Assembly: GCA_937925845.1 (NCBI GenBank)
Contig: CALAML010000011.1
Location: 1-64,000 of the forward strand
DNA: 64,000 nt
DNA from: an uncultured Acidimicrobiales bacterium
Lineage (GTDB): Bacteria; Actinomycetota; Acidimicrobiia; Acidimicrobiales; CALAML01
Reading direction: 5' to 3'
Below the pieces are notes generated by a model that was given only the letters and a program-made list of their open reading frames with translations, was not told the origin of the DNA and did no database searches. The position numbers and the translations under genes were made by a program. Position 1 is the stretch's first letter. Each line of letters begins with the position of its first letter. Of this stretch, positions 17,201 through 25,336 are shown piece by piece.

Positions 17201-17789
17201 CTCTGCCCTTCACCTGGGCGATCTCCGAAGGCTGGTAGGAGATCACCCGCTCGGTGGCGGCGTGGGTTGCGGGCCCCACCACCACCCTGCCGGGCTCGGC
17301 CAGCTCCTGGAGCCGACTGGCGGTGTTTACGACGTCGCCCATGGCGGTGTAGTCACCATCGGCGGCGATGGCGCCCACCAACACCTCGCCGGTGTTCACG
17401 CCGATCCGCATCCGCAGATCAACACCGTTCTCACGGGCCTGCTCGGCCATGGTCTGCTGCATTCGCAGCGCGGCCCGCACCGCCCGCTCCGCATCATTTT
17501 CATGGGCCACCGGAGCGCCAAAAAGGGCCACGATGCCATCGCCGACCACCTTGTCGACCCGGCCACCAAAGGCAACGATGTCTTCGGCCAACCGGCCAAA
17601 GCAGCGATCGACCGTGCGCTTCACCGTCTCGGGATCAAGGTTCTCCGACATGGCGGTGAAGCCGACCAGGTCTCCAAAGAGAACCGTAGCCACCCGCCGC
17701 TCGTCGGCCCCGCGGGTCAGGCCAGCCCCACATTCCGAACAAAAGCGCGCCCCTTCTGTTGTTGGGGCGGCGCAGGACGGACAGGTCAC
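14283..17789 (-). CDS. Class III adenylate/guanylate cyclase fused to AAA ATPase and TPR domains
   Basis: About 1168 residues. Order: a zinc ribbon (CPSCAAP...FCSECG), a class III nucleotide cyclase domain (VATVLFGDLVGFTAMSE, then GRVDKVVGDGIVALFGAP), an AAA/NTPase domain with Walker A GDAGLGKT and an RIADLHWADDVVLDYLDEL motif, and a long array of TPR-like helices to the end. This architecture is common in actinobacteria and resembles LuxR-type MalT/STAND ATPases carrying a cyclase instead of the HTH. The cyclase metal Asp and the GDG loop are present, so cAMP synthesis is plausible. GTG 17789 was chosen because TATCGT lies exactly 6 nt upstream (leaderless type) and the zinc ribbon follows immediately; a GTG six bases earlier is possible. 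Confidence 0.9.
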   Translation of the reverse strand: MTCPSCAAPTTEGARFCSECGAGLTRGADERRVATVLFGDLVGFTAMSENLDPETVKRTVDRCFGRLAEDIVAFGGRVDKVVGDGIVALFGAPVAHENDAERAVRAALRMQQTMAEQARENGVDLRMRIGVNTGEVLVGAIAADGDYTAMGDVVNTASRLQELAEPGRVVVGPATHAATERVISYQPSEIAQVKGRDESVETWVAQEALLPPGYRPDRPTTPLVGREPEFRMLAATVSAAIETRRPAFILVVGDAGLGKTRLVQEVLGAAAEEHDAVTLGARCVPYGEANVWWPIAELLREGFRIDDETTPEEIRSRILDGARRSLPAGTEEAHVVDVSQGLFRLLGLEAERVDTTRARDEAVRAAAHIQRAQTRRQPLLIRIADLHWADDVVLDYLDELIGRLGRSPVVYLCTARASIEERWQPKSGRHNTVVLNLDPLGEDAAQELLDHLAPDVDPAMARVLIDRSGGNPFFLEELITLLDDGPEVDLEAPAMGAAPRPGLPDTLRGLLSARIDALAPEVKAVLQDASVFGSRGVIVGLSTMAQALGRSGDVDEALKVLVAKEMVTLPTPDRWAFRNDMMREVTYNTLTKADRASRHFGIAKHLAGDSTAGSADVDGRGDFIDVIAHHLATAAELARELGSAGFIPVDAKAQAIEWLTEAGRRANNDGHYAVSEAVHRRALALAASEHPGRATLLLGYGQSLSGLGEFETGTEVLGEARGLAADTDDALLMAEADRALGELLTRQGDYHEAVDLLGRALDSFRSLGENERAASALREMGLAHLFLDEMVEAEREVTRSLDLFADIGDERGGAWALQNLAWIALNRGQLAVAEERIDASVEKFTGLNDAMGLAWAEGLRAFLWFQQGRFVEAEAIAAEVGTQASTRGDTWAAGMMRTLRSLIALWQGRTQDAVVEAQAALDGFGDTDVLQGRLQAAACLGRALVMSGQVDGGFRVFDQYLESSDRSMFVRAITAGSFSSAAYLGEVDLARKYLPDEEGEIEPLGLGDREATLHLALLSMMEDRPEAAAELLAKYNSGDALDPFASALSALLAAMEGDHERALATAAAARGEAMATYSDRSLAWMVTGLVRASRGEVADAIEAFANSKDEVASTGDVVSKAISRLGAARALTLMSLEGSGAAESEARGHFADIGATGQGWIDLLAAIT

Positions 17790-17906
17790 ACTCACACGAT
17801 AGGCGGTAACGAAAGCTGTCGGCCGACCCGAACCCATGCCGCAAACTTCACCCACCCCTGAGCCACACTGGGGCTGATACGTCGTCAACTACCAGGGTGG
17901 GTCGGC

Positions 17907-19043
17907 TTGAGCATCATCGAACTTCGGAACCTCACCAAGGTGTACTCACGCTTGCGGGGCGACCCGGTTGTTGCCGTCGACGATGTGAGTTTCACCATCT
18001 CCGAACCCGGAGTCCATGCCTTCCTCGGGCCAAACGGCTCCGGCAAGACCACCACCATCCGCTGTTTGCTATCGCTGATACGGCCGACCTCCGGCGAAGC
18101 TCGGCTGCTCGGGGCCGACGTTGGCACCCAACTCCATCGAGTGATCGACCGCATCGGCGCCCTCGTGGAAACACCGAAGTTCTTTGGTGCGTTCAGTGCC
18201 CGCTCCAACCTCGATCTCCTCGCTGGCGTATCTGGCGCCAGTCCGGCCGACATCGACCGAGCCCTCGAAACCGTCGGCCTCAGCGACCGGGCCGACGACA
18301 CCTTCTCCAGCTATTCGCTGGGCATGAAACAACGCCTCGCAGTGGCGGCGACCCTGCTGAAGGACCCCGACCTCATCATCCTCGACGAACCGGCCAACGG
18401 CCTCGACCCGCAGGGAATCCGCGACATGCGGGACCTGGTGCGGGCGCTCGGCGCCGACCAGCGGGCCGTGTTCATTTCCAGCCATCAGCTGTCGGAGATT
18501 CAGGCGGTCTGCGACACCATCACGATCCTCCAGCGCGGTCGTCTCATCGCCACCGGCCACGTCAACGAGCTGATCGACCGGGCCGGAGGTGGGTCGGGCA
18601 TGACGGTGCGCATCGCTGATCCTCAGTCGGCAATCAGTGTCCTGAACCAGGCCGGTATCGCCACCCAGCCCGGGCTTGAGGCCAACACGCTGGTTGCCCT
18701 GGTGGCGCCCAACGAGGCGCCGCGGATCACCCAGGTCCTCGCCTCGGCCGGGCTGTACCTCAGCGAGATGACCTCAAATGTGATGTCGCTCGAAGACGCT
18801 TTCCTCCGACTGACCACCGAGGGCCCCGCCCCAGGCCTGGCTCCGATCGCCGATCGCATCGCACCGGTCGGTGCGGCACCAGCCCCGTCAGCGTCGCCTG
18901 CGGTCGCGGAGCCGATCGCCCACGGCGCCAGCGCCAACCAGTGGACAGCTGATCCGCCGACTCCGCGGGCGCCCGACCCCGACTCCCCACCGAGCTCGAA
19001 CGGCGAAGTGGACGTCGAATGGCTCGACGGGGACCAGCCATGA
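17907..19043 (+). CDS. ABC transporter ATP-binding protein
   Basis: 378 residues with one ABC domain: Walker A GPNGSGKT (41-48), signature YSLGMKQ (136-142, the Ser-Leu-Gly variant of LSGGQ seen in bacitracin-type exporters), Walker B DLIILDEP, and a switch His in ISSHQLSE. The C-terminal ~75 residues are a Pro/Ala-rich tail (APAPSASPAVAEP) that most such ATPases lack. The start is TTG 17907. The stop overlaps the permease start by four bases, so both halves of the exporter are coupled. The cargo is unknown; the family includes lipid, peptide and antibiotic exporters. Confidence 0.9.
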   Translation: MSIIELRNLTKVYSRLRGDPVVAVDDVSFTISEPGVHAFLGPNGSGKTTTIRCLLSLIRPTSGEARLLGADVGTQLHRVIDRIGALVETPKFFGAFSARSNLDLLAGVSGASPADIDRALETVGLSDRADDTFSSYSLGMKQRLAVAATLLKDPDLIILDEPANGLDPQGIRDMRDLVRALGADQRAVFISSHQLSEIQAVCDTITILQRGRLIATGHVNELIDRAGGGSGMTVRIADPQSAISVLNQAGIATQPGLEANTLVALVAPNEAPRITQVLASAGLYLSEMTSNVMSLEDAFLRLTTEGPAPGLAPIADRIAPVGAAPAPSASPAVAEPIAHGASANQWTADPPTPRAPDPDSPPSSNGEVDVEWLDGDQP

Positions 19044-20116
19044 TGCGACTGTTCCGCGTCGAACTCTCGCGATTCGTCCGCCGCCGAGCCAGCCGGGTGA
19101 TGGTCGGCCTGGCTCTCCTGATGATCGGAGTCACCGGCGGCTTCATCTTCACCAGTCACGAACAGATGCCGACCAACGAGCAGGCGACCGAACGGGCCGC
19201 CCGCCAACGAGCGGCATGTGAAGCCGACGAGCGGGAGTTCTTCCGCGAGAACGAGGGGCGGATCGGCTTCGAGGATGAGGAAGAGTTCGTCCAACGGAAC
19301 TGCGGCTGGATCCGGCCCCAGAACTTCTTCAACGATCGACGTTTCTGCTTTCTCGAAGTCGTCGCAAACCCCAATGAGGAGCAGGGCTGTGAGCGAGCCG
19401 ATGCCGCCCTTCAGGGTCGAGAGATCCGAACGTGGAACGACGACTCCGAAGAATTTTTTGGTGGGTACGAGGGCATCTTGCCCGTGGTTTCACTTCTGCT
19501 GCTGTTTGTGGCCGCAATCCTTCCGGCATCGTTTATTGGTGCCGAGTACCGCAACGGCACCATGGAGAACCTGTTGCTGTGGGAGCCGCGGAGGATCCGG
19601 GTAGCCGGGGCAAAGCTGGCCGCTGGAATGACGTGGTCCGCGGTGATCCACGCCTCCCTGCTCGTGATCCTGGTGACCATGCTGTATGGCTCCGCCGCAG
19701 CGGTGGGAACCACCGCAGGCGCCGATGTCGGCTACTGGGGGCTGATCGTCAACCTGATCGTCCGCGGCGCCATCGCCGCAGCCCTGGCCAGTGCCATCGC
19801 CATGGCCGTGGCCTTCATCACCCGATTCTCCGCGGGAGCCATCGCCGCGCTGATCGGCTACGGAGTCTTCATAGCCTTTACCATTCCGGTTTTGGCCCGG
19901 GGCTTCCTGCACCGCGAGGTGGTGGTGAACACCCAGGCGTTCCTGCGGATCGGGGAGGTGCCGAGCTGGCGTCGGGTCCGCCAGCCCGGAGGATGGACCA
20001 ACGACGTGTTCGAGTTACACCACGGCTCGCTCGCCGCCGGCATGTACCTATTCGGGTGGGCCGCCCTCGCCGTCGGACTGGCTCTCTGGCTCTTCCAACG
20101 CCGCGATGTTGACTAG
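19040..20116 (+). CDS. ABC-2-type transporter permease
   Basis: 358 residues. The first membrane helix (VMVGLALLMIGVTGGFIF) is followed by a ~110-residue charged extracytoplasmic region with four Cys (ACEADERE, RNCGWIR, RRFCFLE, QGCERAD) that could form two disulfides. Five further helices occupy ~155-358, starting at LPVVSLLLLFVAAILPASFIGAEYRNGT. ATG 19040 overlaps the upstream stop (ATGA). It is the membrane partner of the ATPase at 17907. The cysteine-rich loop is an extra feature compared with plain ABC-2 permeases. Confidence 0.85.
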   Translation: MMRLFRVELSRFVRRRASRVMVGLALLMIGVTGGFIFTSHEQMPTNEQATERAARQRAACEADEREFFRENEGRIGFEDEEEFVQRNCGWIRPQNFFNDRRFCFLEVVANPNEEQGCERADAALQGREIRTWNDDSEEFFGGYEGILPVVSLLLLFVAAILPASFIGAEYRNGTMENLLLWEPRRIRVAGAKLAAGMTWSAVIHASLLVILVTMLYGSAAAVGTTAGADVGYWGLIVNLIVRGAIAAALASAIAMAVAFITRFSAGAIAALIGYGVFIAFTIPVLARGFLHREVVVNTQAFLRIGEVPSWRRVRQPGGWTNDVFELHHGSLAAGMYLFGWAALAVGLALWLFQRRDVD

Positions 20117-20394
20117 GAGACTGCCTCCAAGCCGGGCCGCGATCGCTGCTCCGCACGGCTAAATTTCACCCTGAGCGCCAAGGGTTCGGGCCACAGGGCC
20201 CAGCATCGTCCTACAGGCCTTTCGCGGCCCTTGGGTCAGATGAATCCCGAACGACCACGAATTCGGAAATCTGATGTTCAGTCTTGGGGACGGCTGCAGT
20301 AGCGTCGATCGATACAACCGTCGCCCCGACGAGATCGAGGACAATCGGTCGAGGCCATTCGGTAGATCCGGGAATCGAAAGCGAACCTGTTGAC
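20117..20394. other. Intergenic region without a gene
   Basis: About 280 nt between the ABC exporter and the FtsX-type permease. I see no coding frame with normal codon use, no strong hairpin and no clear promoter; a GC-rich segment at 20195-20245 (AGGGCCC, then AGGCCTTTCGCGGCCCTTGGG) has partial symmetry and might bind a regulator. Confidence 0.4.
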
Positions 20395-22977
20395 GTGCTG
20401 AAGCTCAGCCTAAAGAACCTGTTGGCCAACAAGATCCGGTTTTTTCTGACCGGCTTTGCGGTGGTGCTCGGCGTCTCGTTTGTCGTGGCCGCCTTTGTAC
20501 TGAGCGACACCCTCGACAAGGCCTTCGACGAGATCTCGGCAGGAATCGCCGAGGCCATCGACGTGCAGGTCCAGGGTGAAGGAGCCTTCGAAAACGCCAC
20601 TGCCGTCTCCCTTGACGTGCTCGACGAGCTTCGCGCCGAGCCCAACGTAGAAGCAGCCATGGCGGTCGTCGGTGGAGCGCCAGGCCAGGTTTTTGCCACC
20701 AAACTCGATGGTGAACGGGTCGGGCTCGGCGCTTTTGGACCACCGATGATCGGCATCAGCGTCGATCCCAACCCGTCGAACCAGGTCACCAACTTCAACC
20801 TGATCGACGGCGAGTGGGCCGGTGCGGGTGAGGTGGCCGTCGACGTCGACACCGCTGAGCGCGACGAACTCGCCATCGGCGACACCATCAAATTGTTCGG
20901 AAGCGCCAACCAACTGGATCTTGAGGTCAGCGGCATCGTTCGCTTCGGCGAATCCAACGGGGCCGGAGCGCAGTATCTCGTCTTCTCGCCAGCGACAGGC
21001 CAAGAGTTGATCGGCCTCGACCCGAACACCTCCCAAACAATCGATCTGGCGGCGATCGAGGGTGTCAGCGAAGAGGAGTTGAAGGCCGATGTTGAGCGCA
21101 CGCTCGGCGACGGCTTCATCGTCAAAACCGGCGAGGAGGTTCGCAAGGACTTCGAAGACCAATTCGGACAGTTCGTCGACATTTTGCGAGGGGTTTTTCT
21201 CGGCTTTGCCTTCGTCTCCCTATTCGTGTCGTCGTTTCTCATCAACAACACCTTCTCGATCGTGATCGGCCAGCGGATCCGGGAGTTGGGTTTGTTGCGG
21301 GCAGTCGGCGCCACCGGCCGACAGGTGGCCTTCGCCGTGGTCGTCGAGGCCCTTTTGATCGGCTTTGTGGCCTCGATCATCGGCTTCTTTGTTGGCCTCG
21401 GTCTGGCGGGCGGGCTGAAAGCGTTCCTCGATGCCGCAGGTTTCCTGCCGGAGGGACCACTGCAATGGCAGAACCCACGAACCCTGATCGTTGCCGTGTT
21501 GATCGGGGTGGTCGTGACCTTCGTGGCGTCGCTTGTCCCCGCCCGTAAAGCGATTCGCATCCCACCGATCGCCGCTCTTCGCGACGGCGTCTCACTCGAT
21601 GGCACCGGAAGACTGATGCGAACCATCTTCGGAATCCTCACCGCCGTCCTCGCCGCCCTCCTACTGGCGATCGGGCTCACCAGTAACGCTCAGGGCATCG
21701 CCGCCAAACTGGTGCCTCTCGGGGTTGGAGCGGTTCTGTCGTTCCTGGCCGTCACCATTTTGAGCCCACTCTTCGCCGGGCCGGTAGCCAGCATCCTCGG
21801 TGCGCCCTTGCGGGCTCTTGGCACCCCCGGCCAGCTGGCCCAGCAGAACGCGGCCCGCAGCCCGCGCCGAACCTCAGCCACCGCGGCGGCGCTGATGATC
21901 GGGTTGTCCCTCGTTACTTTGGCAAGCGTGGTCGGCTCGTCGATCAAGTCCACCGTCAGCGACACCCTCGACACCTCGATTCGAGCCGACTTCTTCGTGC
22001 AGGGCAGCGGTTTCTCGCCGTTCTCGCAGAGCCTGGGAGACGATTTGGAAACCCTTCCAGAAACGGCGACTGTCTTCCGCTACCGGGCCTCGTTGCGGCA
22101 ACAGAAGGTTCTGGTGCGGGGAGGAGGCAAGGACTTCGTAGGCATCACCGGCGACACTCTGGACGCCACCGTCGACCCGGGATTCGTCTCCGGATCCGGC
22201 GATGGCTTAGCCGACGACGGCATCATCCTCTTCGAAGAGCCGGCCAACGACCTTGACCTCGAGGTTGGCGACACGTTGCAAGCCCTCTTCCCCACCGGGG
22301 TGCAACGGGAGTTGACCGTCCGCGGCATCTACGATGACCCGGTCCTCCTCGGCAACTGGGCCGTCGACCTATCGCTGTTTGAAGAAGGCTTCGATGTCGT
22401 TGACCAGGCCGACCTCTTCCTGGCCACCACCGTGGCTGACACCGTGGCCCCAGCAGGAATAGACGAAGCCGACCTGGCGGCAGCTGACACAGCAATGAAG
22501 GCCGTGGCTGACCCGGTTCCCAACGCCGAGCTGCAAGACCTCACCGAGTACAAAAAGACCCAGGCGGCCCAGCTCGATGGCTTCCTGCGGGCCATCAACA
22601 TCTTCCTGGCGCTGGCGGTGATCATCGCGGTGCTTGGCATCGCCAACACCCTGGCCCTGTCGGTGTTTGAACGGACCCGGGAAATTGGCCTACTGCGCGC
22701 CGTCGGCATGGTGCGCGGCCAGGCCCGCACCATGATCTCGGGCGAAGCGGTGGTGGTTTCGCTGTTCGGCACCGCCCTCGGCGTCGCTCTCGGGTTGATA
22801 CTTGGCATCGGGCTCACCCGGGCCCTGCCCAGCTCGGTGGTGAACACGCTCAGCCTGCCGTGGGGCACCATCATCGCGCTGTTCATCATGGCGCTCGTGG
22901 CCGGGCTCATCGCCGCCATCTTCCCGGCCCGCCGAGCGGCCAAGCTCGACGTGCTCGACGCCATCTCCGGCATCTAA
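20395..22977 (+). CDS. MacB/FtsX-family ABC permease without an adjacent ATPase
   Basis: About 860 residues with the duplicated FtsX plan: an N-terminal helix (FFLTGFAVVLGVSFVVAAFV), a periplasmic MacB_PCD-type domain, three helices (~245-385), a second N-terminal helix, another extracytoplasmic domain and a final trio of helices ending RRAAKLDVLDAISGI, the standard family ending. Such permeases act in lipoprotein release, peptide export or envelope stress, with a LolD/MacB-type ATPase normally encoded next door. Here neither neighbour is one; the ABC at 17907 belongs to a different class. GTG 20395 is the best start, placed just before the conserved LKNLLANKIRFF opening. Confidence 0.88.
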   Translation: MLKLSLKNLLANKIRFFLTGFAVVLGVSFVVAAFVLSDTLDKAFDEISAGIAEAIDVQVQGEGAFENATAVSLDVLDELRAEPNVEAAMAVVGGAPGQVFATKLDGERVGLGAFGPPMIGISVDPNPSNQVTNFNLIDGEWAGAGEVAVDVDTAERDELAIGDTIKLFGSANQLDLEVSGIVRFGESNGAGAQYLVFSPATGQELIGLDPNTSQTIDLAAIEGVSEEELKADVERTLGDGFIVKTGEEVRKDFEDQFGQFVDILRGVFLGFAFVSLFVSSFLINNTFSIVIGQRIRELGLLRAVGATGRQVAFAVVVEALLIGFVASIIGFFVGLGLAGGLKAFLDAAGFLPEGPLQWQNPRTLIVAVLIGVVVTFVASLVPARKAIRIPPIAALRDGVSLDGTGRLMRTIFGILTAVLAALLLAIGLTSNAQGIAAKLVPLGVGAVLSFLAVTILSPLFAGPVASILGAPLRALGTPGQLAQQNAARSPRRTSATAAALMIGLSLVTLASVVGSSIKSTVSDTLDTSIRADFFVQGSGFSPFSQSLGDDLETLPETATVFRYRASLRQQKVLVRGGGKDFVGITGDTLDATVDPGFVSGSGDGLADDGIILFEEPANDLDLEVGDTLQALFPTGVQRELTVRGIYDDPVLLGNWAVDLSLFEEGFDVVDQADLFLATTVADTVAPAGIDEADLAAADTAMKAVADPVPNAELQDLTEYKKTQAAQLDGFLRAINIFLALAVIIAVLGIANTLALSVFERTREIGLLRAVGMVRGQARTMISGEAVVVSLFGTALGVALGLILGIGLTRALPSSVVNTLSLPWGTIIALFIMALVAGLIAAIFPARRAAKLDVLDAISGI

Positions 22978-23043
22978 CACCGACCCGAACAGCAGCGCCC
23001 CGGTGGTGAGTTCACCGACCCAACCGCCTACCAGGAGACCGAT

Positions 23044-23445
23044 ATGAGCGAGCCCATCGACCCCGCCAACCCCGGACCGGACGTGATGGCCTTCCTTACC
23101 GAACGCCACCTGGCCACCCTCACCACCCAGCGGCCCGATGGCTCGCCCCACGTCGTGCCGGTGGGCTTCACCTACGAACCCGAAACCCGACTGGTACGGG
23201 TCATCACCTTCGCGCCATCGAAGAAGGCCCGAAACCTGGTGGCCTCACCGGGAAGCCGAGCCGCGGTCTGTCAGATCGATGGTGGACGCTGGCTCACCCT
23301 CGAAGGGACCGCCGTTGTGACCGCCGACGCCGAACGGGCCGCCGACGGCGAAGCCCGCTACGCCGCACGCTACCGAGACCCAAAACAACGCCCCGATCGA
23401 GTCGTCATAGAAATCACCGTCGACAAAATCATGGGCCGCGGCTAG
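23044..23445 (+). CDS. PPOX-class (flavin/F420) split-barrel oxidoreductase
   Basis: 133 residues, a complete pyridoxamine-phosphate-oxidase-like split barrel. The pattern FLTERHLATLTTQRPDGSPH followed by VVPVGFTYEP and SKKARNLVASPG is typical of actinobacterial PPOX-class F420-dependent reductases, which use F420H2 to reduce biliverdin or similar substrates. Choice between F420 and FMN cannot be made by eye. ATG 23044 has an AGGAGA ribosome site at 23033-23038. It is a single gene, convergent with the rhomboid protease. Confidence 0.82.
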   Translation: MSEPIDPANPGPDVMAFLTERHLATLTTQRPDGSPHVVPVGFTYEPETRLVRVITFAPSKKARNLVASPGSRAAVCQIDGGRWLTLEGTAVVTADAERAADGEARYAARYRDPKQRPDRVVIEITVDKIMGRG

Positions 23446-23505
23446 CCCCAGCACCCCCAAGGTGACCCTCACCGGGGTAAACCCCTAAGCGCGCCCTACC
23501 TTTTG

Positions 23506-24354
23506 CTACCGGCCGGAGAGAACCACACCCAGCACAAAGAAGATGATGGCCAGGGCGACAGCGACGGCGACCCCGATCATCGCTGGGCTCTTGCGATCGT
23601 CGAGCTGTCCGTAGATCCAGCCCACCAACGCGCCGGCCAGCAAGCCACCGATGTGGCCGCCGATCGAGATGTTGGGGATCAGGAACGTCAACACCAGGTT
23701 GATGGCCACCAGCGGGCCGATACCGCCCTGCATCGGGTTCATGCCGGCCTTCATCTGCATCACCATCAGGGCACCCATCAACCCAAACACGGCACCGGAC
23801 GCACCGATGGTGAGGGCCCGGGGATCAAGAAGCATGACCGCGGCCGACCCGCCCAGCATCGAAGCAAAATACAGCGCGGCAAACCGGGGAACGCCGAGAC
23901 GGCCTTCCAACCCCCGACCGAGTTGATACAGCAGGTACATGTTGAAACCGACATGCATGAGGCTGCCGTGCAGGAAGCCGGAGGTGATCATCCGCCACAC
24001 CTCCCCCTCGGAAACGCCGACAAGTCCGGTGGCGTCCCGAGCCAGACCAATCAGGCCAAAGTCGCCTCTCAGGTCACGCTGGAGCTGTGGGCTGGCCATG
24101 CCGGCCAAGAAGATCAGGGCGTTGATTCCCACCACAATCTTGGTGAGCATCTCGCTCGGGCCGGGCAACGTTTGGGCGGTGTAGACCTGCTGGCTCGACC
24201 CGGCGACACACTCCGGACAATGGAAACCCACCGAAGCCGAGTGCATACATTGCGGACAGATCCGCCGACCACACCGTTGGCAGCCAACGGGGCCGATCAC
24301 GCCGGGGTGGCGGTAACAGGAGTCTGATCCTGTGACCTGGGTGTCAGGTTCCAT
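23506..24354 (-). CDS. Rhomboid intramembrane serine protease with N-terminal zinc finger
   Basis: 282 residues. Residues 10-52 hold seven cysteines (13, 25, 28, 33, 36, 46, 49) plus His16 in a B-box-like arrangement, a plausible cytosolic zinc-binding domain. The membrane domain follows: HGSLMHVGFNM (129-139, oxyanion-hole region), catalytic Ser186 in GASGAVFG, and catalytic His234 in SIGGHIGG, giving the full Ser-His dyad across six or seven helices. The arrangement is recurrent in actinobacterial rhomboids. The substrate is unknown. The next gene (24376) ends 21 nt upstream on the same strand, so the two may be cotranscribed. Confidence 0.9.
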   Translation of the reverse strand: MEPDTQVTGSDSCYRHPGVIGPVGCQRCGRRICPQCMHSASVGFHCPECVAGSSQQVYTAQTLPGPSEMLTKIVVGINALIFLAGMASPQLQRDLRGDFGLIGLARDATGLVGVSEGEVWRMITSGFLHGSLMHVGFNMYLLYQLGRGLEGRLGVPRFAALYFASMLGGSAAVMLLDPRALTIGASGAVFGLMGALMVMQMKAGMNPMQGGIGPLVAINLVLTFLIPNISIGGHIGGLLAGALVGWIYGQLDDRKSPAMIGVAVAVALAIIFFVLGVVLSGR

Positions 24355-24375
24355 AGTCAGCTACAACCCTGCGCC

Positions 24376-25161
24376 TCAGTACGGCCATTCCCCACTCGGA
24401 TTCCCCAGATGTCGGGTCGCCCCGGCAAACCCGGCAGTAATCATCACTTTGATCAACAGATTCCGCGCCAAATACGGCGTCTCCGCCAAGTGGGCCACGA
24501 TGTTGGATTTGCGGACTTCAGCGCTCGGCGAGACCCGGCGGTAGTTCGTCATCGACTCCGACCGGCCCTCGTATCGCCACTTCGTGGCCGCGGCGAGTTC
24601 GGCGGCCTGAGCCAAGGTGACCCCCACCGCGCTGAACGAATCGTGAATCAGCATGGTGCCGTCGAGTACCACCCGGGCACCCCAGGAATCGATATCGGCT
24701 CGAGCGGGCGCAAAACGATGGGCGCCGTCGATATAGAGCAGGTCGATATCGCCCTCAACATCGCCATGGGCGTCATCGGAGAACTTGCGGACGTGACGAA
24801 CCCGATCGGCCACCCCGGCCCGTTCCAGGTTGGCGTTGAACACCGCATTGTCGCTCTCGGCCTCGGTATCGAACCCTTCGATCTCATTGGGACCACGGTC
24901 GTTGCCGGCATGAGGATCAATGGCGATGATCTCAACATCGGGGTTGGCGGCGGATGCCAACACGATCATCGACCGACCCTGGAAGCTGCCGATCTCGACG
25001 ATGCGGCCACCGGCAGGCACCGCTTTGGCCGAATCCCAGAGCAGCCGGGCCTGGCCGGGCGTCATCCAGCCCTTCACGTCGTCGACCGAAGCCAGCACCG
25101 CCTCGAACTGGGCGTCGGAGTCGGAATCGGATGCGGTTTGCGATCGGGGTTCCACAGACAC
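24376..25161 (-). CDS. Class I SAM-dependent methyltransferase (Methyltransf_24-like)
   Basis: 261 residues from GTG 25161. The SAM-binding glycine motif is VEIGSFQGRS, followed by IIAIDPHAG and by IDLLYIDGAHRFA, where LLYIDGAH is the hallmark of the family found in polysaccharide and macrolide O-methylation. The C-terminal part (WPY end) is less typical. GTG 25161 was chosen since TAACGT lies 7 nt upstream; a GTG at 25206 would add 15 residues. The gene is divergent from the APH-like kinase, with palindrome C2 between them. It resembles the methyltransferase at 54412. Confidence 0.8.
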   Translation of the reverse strand: MSVEPRSQTASDSDSDAQFEAVLASVDDVKGWMTPGQARLLWDSAKAVPAGGRIVEIGSFQGRSMIVLASAANPDVEIIAIDPHAGNDRGPNEIEGFDTEAESDNAVFNANLERAGVADRVRHVRKFSDDAHGDVEGDIDLLYIDGAHRFAPARADIDSWGARVVLDGTMLIHDSFSAVGVTLAQAAELAAATKWRYEGRSESMTNYRRVSPSAEVRKSNIVAHLAETPYLARNLLIKVMITAGFAGATRHLGNPSGEWPY

Positions 25162-25237
25162 GCCCCCCACGTTAGTGGCGAGATTGGGTTTCCTACTCTC
25201 GCTCACTCGGTCAACTTTTCGGGTTCGAACCCTCCAC

Positions 25238-25293
25238 CCAGATTTGTGACGCCCAGCGCGCCAAAAACGGCGCGCTGGGCGTCACAGATCTGG
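25238..25293. repeat. Palindromic repeat, family C copy 2 (best-preserved)
   Basis: A 56-nt element: 25 bases (25238-25262) pair with 25 bases (25269-25293) across the loop AAAAAC, with only one G-T wobble. It lies between divergent genes, so termination cannot be its only role. Its stem reads TGTGACGCCCAGCGCGCC, shared closely with copy 4. Confidence 0.9.
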
Positions 25294-25336
25294 ACTTTCG
25301 CCCGCCGGATGAACCGGCGACATACAGTGTCGGGCC

